Assembly (NCBI RefSeq): GCF_014839805.1
Contig: NC_051131.1
Span: forward strand, 15,364,913 to 15,428,912
DNA length: 64,000 bases
Source: Manduca sexta
Taxonomy: Eukaryota > Arthropoda > Insecta > Lepidoptera > Sphingidae
Reading direction: 5' to 3'
Position 1 is the stretch's first letter. The number at the start of each line of letters is the position of its first letter. Below, in pieces: positions 49,438-60,183 of this stretch. Both the position numbers and the translations under genes were made by a program. Below the pieces are notes generated by a model. The model was not told where the DNA came from. It worked only from the letters and a program-made list of their open reading frames with translations, and ran no database searches.

Positions 49438-52400
49438 ATGGTGGACTACTACAGGATTCTGGGTGTCTCTAAGACTGCTACAGAGGCTGAAATAAAAAAA
49501 GCGTAAGTATAATTATAGACCCACAATCATCAATTATGAGTTTGTTTTTAAAAACGGTAAGACTAAAAATGACAATACTTTGTAAACAATATGTAGACAG
49601 AATGTCTCATGGCATCAAAAATATGCATGAGTAAAATAATAAAAGTACATCACTGTAAAAACAATTACTTGTACACTGTACACTTCTTTGTTAATTATGA
49701 AGTTCTGGGTTTGAGCTTCTTGTTGAGTTGAATATTTAGATTACCAATTATGACAATGGGTTTGTCCATGAAGATGTTTTGGGCTACCAACACCTCAGTC
49801 CCACCCATGACCATAAAGGCTGCATAGTTTTCAAAATGTTAGGAAAAGATAATTTTAAAAAATACAATAAAGTCCAAGAAATAGTTTTATTTTAAATGTT
49901 AATTTGCTAAGTTTGCCTTAAGGTAGGTGCATAAATTTCTTCTCTGCATAGTCCATTGGGAATAAAAGAAATTACCTAGTGGATATATAATTGTGTAGGG
50001 TTCTGACTATGATTTTTTATTACAATTAAGCAAAATTATAAATGATGAAGAAATGATCTAAATTTGTAAATTTTATTTTATTTTCAGCTATAGAAAACTT
50101 GCTTTGAAATGGCACCCCGATAAGAATCCTGACAATGCAGACGAGGCTAACAGGAGGTTCAAGGAAATATCTGAGGCTTACGAAGTTCTTTCAGATGGTA
50201 TGTATTGAACTAATATTCTTATTACTTAAATAGTTTATGTTGTTGTGCATATAATATAAATGCCTCAGTGGCATAGATGTAATGCATACGAGGTACGAAT
50301 AAGACTAACATGCTAAGGTTCTGGGTTCGAATCTCAGGTTGAGCCAACAACAGTAACTGTGACTGGGTTGTTCCATCTTAAAAATTAGTCAGTCGCAGTT
50401 CAGAGTCAGGAAGTTGGTGATGTGATAAGTCACTCCCTCGCAAAGCATGAAAAGCCGTTGGTTCTGTGCTTGATCTCTCTCCAATCACGTCAGATTGCCA
50501 TCTCACAGGACTATGAGAGTAAAGGAACAGTGAATAAACTTGTGTATCTCACCTTATAATATCTCTTGGGGGTTACCCCAATTGGGGGGCTGATTGAATT
50601 CTATTGAGGTTGGGCTTCATTGTTGAAACTCGATTAGGAAGGATTTAATATGAATGCAACAAATAAACTCCATAAGTCAAATTTTTTATTGTATTTTTAC
50701 TATGATTTAGTTATAAAATTTTGATGTATTCTTCTTTATTGATATTGTGGAATTAATAGGTAGGCTAAAACTGATTTGCTGAAGTGACCTTGAAAAGATT
50801 TATTATTGAATGTGTATACTTGACTTGTTTTTTCAAAGATACTGTGTTCTTCACTTATGTCACTAAAGGCAGCAATTAGTTATGTAGATTTAAAATCACA
50901 TGCACCATTTTATTTTTAAAAAGTTAGTTGCAAGCTATCACTCTTTTGTTGCTTTTACTATAAAACTTGAAATATTTGAGAGAAAATAACAAAACTGACT
51001 AGCTGAAAGTTTGCAACAAAATATTTATAACCATGTAGGATGTTGCCATGACTTTCTATGATTGATTGTCATGTAGTTATGTTGTCATAGATCTTATTGT
51101 AGAGATATAAAATAGCATTTTGTTGTTGGGTAGAAAACAAGCGGAAAGTATATGATGCACGGGGATCCAGTCACCACGGTCACAGATACCAAAGCAAGAA
51201 TGGAGTCAATGGGCATCGGCATTTTAGCTTCAAAGGGTTTTTTGGAGAAACACCATTCCATCGCTTTTTTGGTAGCTGTTGTTTTTATGTAGGAGTTATT
51301 GGTTGAGATGCTTTGAATATTATCATTTTGTTTAGTTAAGACCATCAAATGATGGAAATAGACATAGACTGACAAGTCTCGAATGTGATAATATTCAAAA
51401 CTTTTATGCAAGTAACATGCAGCCGTCAATTGCCTTCTACTAACCAAAGAATGGGTTTTGTGTGAGTGAAGCTAATATAAAATTGCATTTAATAAATAGA
51501 ATCAAATTACTAAAAAGAAAATTATGTTTGAATCTCTTTAAAAAATCTTTTATATTTTATTAAAATACGAATGAATAATAATATGAAATGATATAATAAA
51601 ATACAAATGATATAATATTATACTAAATATCATAAAAAATGAATAAAATATGCATATTGAATTAGAAAGGCCAAATTTAACAACAACTGACAATATTATG
51701 AGTAATTTTACATGAGTCATTTTAAGTTTGAATCCATCAAGGATAATATAGGAGTTCATACATGTATTGTATTTTCCCTAGAGGGAATTGACGTCAGCCC
51801 GGCGATCGGTCTTTTAGTGAAGGTAAATCCTTTGTGAAACATGCTTCCATAAGTAATTGTGTGGTGTTGATCTCACATAGAAGTTGGAAAAATAGAAACC
51901 GTCAGAACACAATGGTTATATTATGTATAATTTTACTGAAATTCTGGGCATTTAAACATTATTATATTTGAGGAAAAATAACAATAATTATATGAAAAAC
52001 GAAAAGAATTGTGCTGTTGCTGGCATGGACTTTCTTTACTACTCTAAAGCCCGTATTGACAAACGTTACTTAGTTAAATACGTTGCAATGTTATGAAAAT
52101 AAAAGTAATTCAGTTTTTTCGGTGTGATAACTTTTGCAGTGCGTAAAGATAGGGGCTCTGTGATTGGCCAATATTGAGATACAACTTTTTTTCTGTTGAA
52201 TATCAGGTCGAGGAAAACTATGAAATTGTCGATATTATGCGTTTGGACGCACCTTGCGTCCTCATAGAATTGTTGCGAACATGAGTATAACTAATGTGGG
52301 TTGGTAGACTCCACATACCTTCAAAATACTTATTGAGAACCCTTACGTGTCCAAGTTTACTTTGATCATTGAGACATGCGGGCGCTGACGATGGGTTCTA

Positions 52401-55400
52401 ACCCGCGAACTTTATATCAGCTATCGGTTCCCCTAGCCAGTAGACCTCGGCTGCTTTACTTTCAATAAATGCATTGGAATTAAGTAAATTAAAATTTTGG
52501 CAAAGTAAACAGATAATCAACATAATATTACATAATGGTAACATGCACCAGCTATATTCAGCCATATTTTCAATACTTAATAATTATTCTGTGTGTGAAT
52601 ATATTGGCATGATGGATTTCCCTGGAGAACTATTCTGTTACAGATGACTAATGAAAACAAAACAATATTGTTTCCTACAAACACTTTATTTATAATTATA
52701 CATTCGCTTTTATGAATACAAATTCAAAGAAAACAAATACGCTTTGCATAAAAAAGGACTAGTAAAAAAAAAGGAACTAGTACTTGATATAATCAGTGGT
52801 GGCCTTTAAGGAGGTGAGAGGGTAAACCGAGAAACCGGGTGTAATGATTTGGCTGAGGAGCTTTTTAGATCACAGCCTTGTTAAGTATCATACCAAAGAA
52901 ATTATGAAAATCGGCCATTTTTTAATTCCGAATTCTGCTGCTACTGAATACTTTATTGTTAAAATTGAATTTAATGATTCGTAAATATATAAATTTCGCG
53001 ATGTTGTTCCCTTATATTTAATTCTTGCTCCATGTATAAAAATATATCATAGTACTGATACAGTTTTCGTAATTGTAAAATGGATGACGTCACAACTTTG
53101 ACCGACACCGACCCAACGATGCGTTCGCCTACGCACTCATTTCACTAAAGGACGTTTTGTCACACATTCATTGATTTTATGTTAGTAATAACCACCTAAA
53201 GGTCATTTTAAAGCATGATAAAAACAACACAATGACTCGTTTCAATTGAAATTCTCTTCAGCATAGAAAATTAAATACCAAAGGTACAAGTCATAACATT
53301 CACTTTGCTGCATATTAATCAGTAAAATATTGTATTATCATTATGTTACATTATAATTGTATAAAATTGTTCATCCAAGTGATATTGAATTTGATTGTAA
53401 AAAGACCACATTGATAGTTTTCGGATGGATGGATCGTTTGATGTCTGGAAATTATAAGTATTTTTACTATTATGTAGGTGTTAACAGCGATAATTGACAG
53501 TCTTATGCACTTTATTTGCCACCGAATAAACATTTAGAATACAAACTTAAATACTATGTTTTAATGTAAGGGGGTTCCTTTTTTCCATTACTAGGAATAC
53601 CTTGCATTTAGTCGAATTAAAAAAAATATTTTACAGGTCGGCACACGAGAAACGTAACACCTGGCGCCTTATTCTCTATCCCGCACGTTATTTTAACAAT
53701 GCGTAACAAGCACGTAACACAACGCATCATGTTTAGGACTATAGAAATTTGGCTTACAGAATACCATTTCACGCACATTTCTCGAAGATAACATGACACG
53801 GCCGCGTTACGCGTTTACACTACCATACAGAATAAGGGCTCTGGTGATCTCCACGACCCATAATTATCTACAGGCCAAAATACCATAGGAATTGTGGATG
53901 TTGTACCAGCCATAAAGATAATAATAGGTATTAGGAAAGGAACATGACTCTTGAGTCTGTAGAAATAACACTCAGCTGACGATATTAGGGAAGGGACCAG
54001 AACTCAAGAGTTCTGGTCCCTTCTATAGACTCAAGAGTCTATGGAAATCACTGTTGTCTTGCGATACACTATAGTAACCTAACGTAACGTTTGTTTTTTG
54101 TAAGACAATGGTTATCCCGTCCAGTTATTGCTTACTTCGCTCATTTACTTAATCTGTTAAAAAATGTCTCCACTTTAAGATGGTATCGAAAACATACTAT
54201 AATATGTAGTTTGACATATAAAAAAATCAAGTTGCTAATGTAACGCATAACAATTACCAAGATGATTTTAACAGTAATTTTAACCCACTTATGTGGAGCA
54301 TGCATACGAGTATATTTCATTTCGATGCCTTGGAATTCGGTATAAGTGGATATATTTTTATACACGTCAATTTAGGCATTTAAAAATCATAATTCGTGGA
54401 ATCACGATTATTTCAAAGAAATTCGAAAGAATCATAATAAAGACATTATAATATTATTTATTTATAGTTTATTTTTAAAACCAATTATTATTTTACCAAA
54501 CATACGCAGTGCGCTATCTTACTGACACTCAGATTGATTATTGTTTTACCTTTATAATTTGAAAAACATATTAACCTGATATTGTTTTGCTTATAATTGA
54601 TCTTGACTTAATATTTACTAACTACAATATAAGGTATTTTTATCCAATGATTTTTAGTGTCGATGCAATTATTTTTAATAATCGTTTTATCTAGAATGTA
54701 GTGTATGTATATTCCTAATAGTATTAAGTACCGATATGAGCAAATTAATAAATAATGACTTGCAAAAGTTAACAATGATAAAGTACTGCCAAAAAAATGT
54801 GTTTCTAGGGTTATTCAAATAACAATTTAATTAGGTATCGGATACTGCTAATATATCAATAATCAAATTATTATTAATTTATAATTTATAATGTGTTTAC
54901 GCAGAGAGGAAACGACGAGTATATGACCAGTACGGTAAAGAGGGACTGAATAACTGCAGAGGACGCCGCGCTGCCGCCGACGACGATTATGAATATAGCT
55001 ACGCTAGCTTCCCGTTCACATTCCGAGACCCCGAAGAGGTTTTCAGAGAATTCTTTGGCGGCTCTTCATTCAGCGATCTTTTCGCAGGTAATATTGTGCT
55101 AGTTTTAATGTTATAAACCGCTTTAATTATTACCTATGTAAGTATTGTAACCAATTGTGTAGAAGTTTTCGGTGGATACAAGATTTTAATTGTATTTATA
55201 AAGAAAATTTTATAAAATTTATTCCAATGAACTGTTTATTAATGAGTGGAGACCGAATTTAGGCAACTTAAACGATTCAAATGATTAAAAAATGGTTAAA
55301 ATATGCATATCATTATATGCAACATCCATTAATGAAATTCCTACGTGACTTGTTTTTTTGTTTAACAGAGTAATGATCTAATAAAATGCTCCTTTGATGA

Positions 55401-58400
55401 GGCACACAAGGTTCGGTTTATTTCACTTTAGTTATCTTAATGAAAGGTAGTTATATAATGTCGCGTAATATTGTGAAAATATGAACCATCCCATGATTTT
55501 AGGCATTATATACATAAACCGGCAATAATGGCGAAAATATGCAAATGCCTATAATCCGGTCTTAATAAATGCGTAATATAATAATATATTAGAAACAAAA
55601 ATATTATATAAACCATATATTTGTTATGTGCCTAGCATTTGAAAATAGTATTAACGAATAATAGGTATAAACAGTAGGTATTATTCAGACGCCGTGATTG
55701 AGACTTTTCGACTTTTCATTTAGTCTTTAATTTATACTACTAGGAAGTGGTAGAGACTAGAGAACGAAAACACATGGCTTAATTACTTTAGCCATTACTC
55801 ATTTACTTGAACATCATGGATTAGGCTTTAGAGATATAGGTATTCTATAGCTGTGTAGGGCGTAGTTAATTACTTTTGGAATTAGATTATTAATTGGGAT
55901 TTTTTTTACTGCTTTGTATGACGAGACGAGCCTGCGGTTCGCCTGCTGGTAAGCGATACGACCGCCCATAAACAGCAGAGACACCATCCAACACCTTGAA
56001 TTATAAAGTATTGTTTGGTATTCCATTGCGCTCGCCATCCTGAGACACGAGATGTTAGTCTGATCATGTCCAAAATATACGGCAGAAATAGACATTACGG
56101 TGGTACCTACCCAGGCGAACTCTCACATATGAGAGACCTACCACCGATGGGATTACCTACGTAATCCGATTACTTGTAATTAGACTACATGTAATTCGAT
56201 TACATTTGCATAAATTGCAATCGTTAATCGAGATTGCATTAATTAGTAATCGCAATTACATGATTACTTTGTGAGTGCACTACGCGTTTGTTTATTTTCT
56301 AAAAGTTCTAAAATCAAATTTTAACCAAAAGTATATTGGCTAAAACCTAAAAAAAAATATGAGTTTTCCTAGTCTTAATTAATATAAAAGTATATCGTTG
56401 AAAGTGATTAATAAATATTGTTAATCTAATTACAAAATGCAGTTGTAATCGATAACCGACTTTAGGAATTACTTTTCCCATCACTTTGTAATCTTAATTC
56501 CAGTTACATTTAGTAATCGTAATCGTTAATTTGTTTTGAGTTAGAGTAAAGCCCTGTAAAGTTTTTGTTTTATTTTGGCAACGCAAAGTGACTTCACCCT
56601 TACTTTGATTTGATACTAAGTGGAGTGAAACCCAAGGATAATGTCGACCAGCATGGGATGTTTATATCCCTTGATGATCCAACACAATTTATACAGGCCT
56701 TCGTAGTTGGTTGTTCACATTTATTAATTTGATGTATTTTTATATTTTCAGAAATCAATGGGCATGGACACCATCACAGACACGGACGCCGGAGTCATCA
56801 CCCGAGTACCTCTCTCACTTCGTCTCTGTTCAGCCCGTTCGGCTTCGGCATGCAGGGGCTAGACGACATATTTGCTCACGCTGCGTCCAACGGCAACACG
56901 TTCACATCGTTCTCCACATTCAACAGCTCACTGGCGGGACCGGGAAGCGCCAACATGAGAAAACACACCACTACAACTACACGTATGGTTAATGGAAAAA
57001 ATCACCACTAAGAAGTAAGGACTTTTTTACTTTTCGTTTAATAAACTTAAACCAAGAGCTCGATGCGATGAACCCCGATTATGCCCGATACCTCATTAGG
57101 TAGTCATAGTCATTACTAATGATTAGAAATGAAAGAATCAGATAAATATTTATTTGTCTCCAACAGCACCAGACTATGTGGCTATAGTAAACGACTTTGT
57201 CGTATTCATTCTAATGATAGAATTTGGTATGATAATTATTGTATTGTGATCAAAGTATTTATAACTGGCTTCTGCTTGCAACTCTGCGCAGGATTATAAG
57301 TCTGTTCCCAGGATAAAATGTAACATACACTTATTTCGAAGTCATGAAATAATGTATGTTTATTTTGAATCAGGTATGTAGTTTCAGAGATTATCCCTCT
57401 TTATCTAAACTTACAAAAAAATATTTTAATTTATAAGTACATGTAGCAATTAATGTATCGCAAATTGTTTACAAGGTGTAAAAAGTTTGTTAGAAATTTT
57501 AAAGCGAGCAAAATAGGAATTGAACGAAATTTGACAGGCAGAGACGAAATTCGGAATTAACATAACGCATATACTTATTTTTTGCTTTCAAGTGATCCCA
57601 GTCGCAAGTTGCATAATTGCGTCTTATGCTGGCGCCACACATAGCAAAAATATTTAAACACATATGTAGCACGGGTATTTGCGTATATGTGCAAAGCGTT
57701 CAAAGTTAAAAACTTTGCGTATCCTGGCACATTTTGGGCAAAGTTCAGTTTTATGGAGTTGCTTGAAGGAGCACCGATTATATGGAAACCTAAAAGTAAA
57801 AGCCATAAAAATTTAAATTTGGTCAGTGTCGCCTGGATCAGAATAAGGAGTAAATTGTTATCTTGCTCCCATATCCGGAGTTTTTTAGTTTATTTTTACA
57901 TGGGTACATGTAATAAATAATTATACTTACAAATAATACAAGTATACCGCGCCTTCAAAATCGCGGTCCATCGTGTTTGTTGTCTCTTTGAATACTGTAA
58001 GCAATTTTATTTGCAAATCCTGTGTAGCAGGTCCAGGAAATAAATTCAAATATTTTTGCTATGTGTGGCGCCAGCATTAGAGGCACTGAACACGTTAAAA
58101 GGTCGAGCAGCGCAGGTGAATCGAGCTAGCGACGGCGCTAAATACGTGCTATATGGGATCGTTATCTTATACTCAGTTTATAATGATAATGATACGTGAT
58201 ATCAACCTGTAATGATATTTTTGTCAACAAATTAATTATGAATTAGGTTAATAAAGGAAATAAGCGGCGATAGCCTAGTTGGCAGTCGAATGAACTATCG
58301 ACAAGACTCTTCGCAGGTTAAAAACCATAGGGCACGCCTCTCTGACATTTCTAATAGTTTTGTGTATTCTTTGTGAATTTTCGCTGAGAAAATCTTTATA

Positions 58401-58826
58401 AGAATTTTGGATGACATCACATAAGTACCCTATGTGATGTCATCCAAAATTCTCATAAAGATTTTATTTATTTTATTCTTATAAAGATGCCAATCCAAAA
58501 TAGGCCAACGTGGCGGACTTAAGGTCTAACCCCTCCCACTAGTAGAGGAAGCCCGTGCTCACCAGTGAGACAGTATATAATACAGGGCTGATATTGACTT
58601 CTTCAAATAATATCAGCCCTGACTTTATCTGACTTCCTTCTCTGGGCTTGAATTAAGTAACTAAACCTTAAGAAAGTAAAATATTGTATAATATTCGTTT
58701 GTAAATGTATGGTTTATAATTTTCAGGGTCACGGAGAACGGTCGAGAGACAGTGATGTCTTACGAGAATGGGGTCCTGAAATCAAAGACTGTTAATGGAG
58801 TACCTCAGTCATTAACATACAGTTAA
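49438..58826 (+). CDS. mrj: DnaJ homolog subfamily B member 6-like co-chaperone (mrj)
   Basis: Hsp40 co-chaperone that stimulates Hsp70 ATPase and, in this family, suppresses protein aggregation. Exons: 49407-49502 (ATG 49438), 50088-50197, 54905-55087, 56752-57014, 58727-58826 (stop 58824-58826). Residues 1-70 are the J domain with HPD at 31-33; exon 3 gives [14 protein letters not shown] and the F/G-rich [16 protein letters not shown]; exon 4 is His- then Ser/Thr-rich (SFSTFNSS) and ends [11 protein letters not shown]; exon 5 gives VTENGRETV...[11 protein letters not shown], the family C-terminus. Read literally, exon 4 meets TAA at 57009-57011 after 205 residues, because the A-run at 56996-57001 has six As; the family pattern (NGK[K]ITTKK then VTENG) needs a two-base-longer or one-base-shorter run. 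I take this as an assembly error, a real frameshift being the alternative. A cassette exon lies between exons 2 and 3. Start chosen by the canonical MVDYY N-terminus. Confidence 0.92.
49745..49905 (+). mobile_element. Degraded third copy of the same family, opposite orientation
   Basis: CAACACCTCAGTCCCACCCATGACCATAAAGGCTGCATAG matches in blocks the complement of 29.07-29.12 kb, followed by a decayed end. It lies in mrj intron 2 (after the ATG exon). Confidence 0.55.
50263..50600 (+). repeat. Third tRNA-like SINE family
   Basis: GCCTCAGTGGCATAGATG start, GGTTCTGGGTTCGAATCTC B box, then TCTCTCCAATCACGTCAGAT and ACTATGAGAGTAAAGGAA blocks typical of a lepidopteran SINE. Lies in the mrj intron after the second coding exon. 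Confidence 0.7.
51135..51271 (+). CDS. mrj: Alternative cassette exon of mrj
   Basis: Lies in the 4.7-kb intron between the second and third coding exons, bounded by AG (51133-51134) and GT (51272-51273). It enters in phase 1, like the neighbouring exon, and reads [19 protein letters not shown]..., then a His/Asn-rich part and [14 protein letters not shown]. Its first residues (NKRKVYD) are a near copy of the start of the next exon (RKRRVYD), so one exon arose by duplication of the other. Inclusion upstream of exon 3 would give ...[13 protein letters not shown]..., and a direct jump to exon 4 is also phase-compatible, provided the T-run at 51239-51243 has six Ts; the sequence shows five, which breaks the frame. 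With six the exon is 138 nt and symmetric (phase 1-1). No transcript evidence is available here. Confidence 0.75.
53944..54036. repeat. Cluster of three palindromes centred on CTCAAGAG/CTCTTGAG
   Basis: GACTCTTGAGTC (53946-53957); 53991-54022 with 14-bp arms AAGGGACCAGAACT and loop CAAG; and ATAGACTCAAGAGTCTAT next to it. Sequence after the first and third (TGTAGAAATAACACT / ATGGAAATCACT) is similar. In the mrj cassette-to-exon-3 intron. Confidence 0.7.
55900..56150 (-). repeat. Third copy of the GGATGGCGAGCGCAGTGG repeat
   Basis: Minus-strand copy with A-rich tail complement at 55901-55915 and GGTAGGTAC block near 56100-56110. Lies in the mrj intron before exon 4. An eroded fragment of the family also occurs at 8425-8470 (+). 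Confidence 0.8.
56144..56530 (+). repeat. TAATCGATTA-rich repeat, possibly hAT-like
   Basis: Multiple alternating TAATCG / CGATTA motifs between CGATGGGATTAC (left) and the inverted GTAATTCC-type AAAGTGATGGGAAAAG (right, as its complement, about 56462-56487). Termini resemble hAT ends, but boundaries are unclear. Confidence 0.4.
57040..57045 (+). promoter_or_regulatory. AATAAA just after the exon-4 donor of mrj
   Basis: Canonical poly(A) hexamer 25 nt past the donor at 57015. In the family-expected frame, reading through that donor gives Lys-Lys-stop (TAA 57016-57018), so a shorter mRNA ending here is possible. Confidence 0.35.
57627..58076 (+). mobile_element. PIF/Harbinger-like MITE in the last mrj intron
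   Basis: 29-bp identical terminal inverted repeats beginning TGCTGGCGCCACACATAGC, flanked by TTA on both sides (57624-57626 and 58077-58079). 450 bp, non-coding. A three-base TTA target duplication fits PIF/Harbinger. Strand is arbitrary. Confidence 0.85.
58263..58612 (+). repeat. tRNA-derived SINE interrupted by a palindrome
   Basis: GCGGCGATAGCCTAGTTGG A box, degenerate B box, typical 3' end (ACTAGTAGAGGAAGCCCGTG... ATACAGGGCTGATATTG). Positions 58391-58463 form a 33-bp-arm inverted repeat not found in the other copies. Lies in the last mrj intron. Confidence 0.85.
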
Positions 58827-59566
58827 ATTAAATATTAGCTCTTAACCAAACATGATCCAAATGTTAATTGTATTCAAATTAATACGACTTTTATAAGTTC
58901 CGGCAATTTAATTTTACTTTTGATTTATATCAATGTTTTCTTTCAAAACGCTTCGACAGTTAAAAGTCAACTTTTTTAGCTAGTTATTTTACTATACGTC
59001 ATTTATTTGAATTAAATAGTAACCATAATTCGTGCCACATATTATTTTGGATCAAGTTTTGTGTTCATAATATCAATAACGTTCGCAAACATATGAGAAC
59101 ACTAATAGACTAATTAAAGTGTATCCTTATAGGCCAAGTGCTTTTAACGAATAATGTAAAGAAGGTACCTAAAGATACCTAACTTTTCAATTATGTACGT
59201 GCCGAGTACATTTTAAGTTGCACCAAAAGGAGAATGCCCATTTTTGTATGAAAGTTAGGCTACGCTTGCGTCTGTACAAAACCTTCACTAAACTATAGGG
59301 AATATATCCTAAATCTTATATAAATTGAAAACAATTGGATATTCGATGGGAGTTCGGAGTAATCTGAATTTTATAACTCGGTTATTTTGAGGTTAAGTAT
59401 GGACTGCAATAATGTACGGTAGAAAGTACCTATGTGCCTAATTAAGTTCAATATTGCAGTACCTACTTGATATTGCTATAAACAATTATTGGACATTCTT
59501 TTCACTTAGCTTTAATCGGCCTTATAAGAAAGTGATAGGTATTAACATCTGATGAGACGAAGCTCC

Positions 59567-59572
59567 AATAAA
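59567..59572 (+). promoter_or_regulatory. Candidate poly(A) signal for the long mrj transcript
   Basis: First clear AATAAA downstream of the mrj stop at 58826, about 740 nt away. No other support. Confidence 0.3.
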
Positions 59573-60101
59573 ACTTCCAAGATAGTATGGCGGAATATTA
59601 GTTTTCCACTGAGCATATACTATCCGACCCTTTGTGTAAGTACATATTTTTCTGACTTATGAATTATTCTATTACATGGATTAACTTAATCTTTATATTC
59701 ACCTATCATCATCTCATTTCAATATGGCGTCAACACATATTGTAGAATAGATTCAGCTTAGTTTTTATGACCGGCCGCATGCCTGACGCCAACCCTCTTT
59801 GGAGGATTCCGATCCCAGGCAAGTCATGTTAGAAACATCGAGATAAAATGTTGCTTGGCCTGGAAATCGAACAGGAACCCAGCAACTAACTTCACAGCCT
59901 GATTAGGCTAATAGTTACTTATCATAGGAAAAAAAATAAAACAAAAATACGAAATCCGATGTATATTTTTATATAGATGTGTATTTTTGATAGAGGTATA
60001 TTTTCTTGGCTTCCCAGAAAACAAACAAGAACTTGATGTAGCCACAACACGCTTATAATACTGCTGAAGTGAGTGAATGACTTCTTGCAGTGCTGGTCGG
60101 G

Positions 60102-60183
60102 TCATGTCATATCGTTGTTGTCTGTGAACCTCTCTATTAACTGATCTCCAGCAGGCAGCACAAACTCATTCCAGCCTTGAAAC
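60102..60183 (-). CDS. Possible 3'-terminal exon of an unidentified minus-strand gene
   Basis: On the minus strand ATTTTAG (acceptor) is followed by G TTT CAA GGC TGG AAT GAG..., giving FQGWNEFVLPAGDQLIERF and then TDNNDMT and TGA at 60104-60102. The composition (balanced charged and hydrophobic residues, higher GC than the flanks) is coding-like and the acceptor is good. I do not recognise the protein. No upstream exon was found between 60184 and the gap at 63569. A second minus frame here (MTRPALQEVIHSLQQYYK..., 60105 to 59908) is also open, which weakens the case. Confidence 0.35.
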
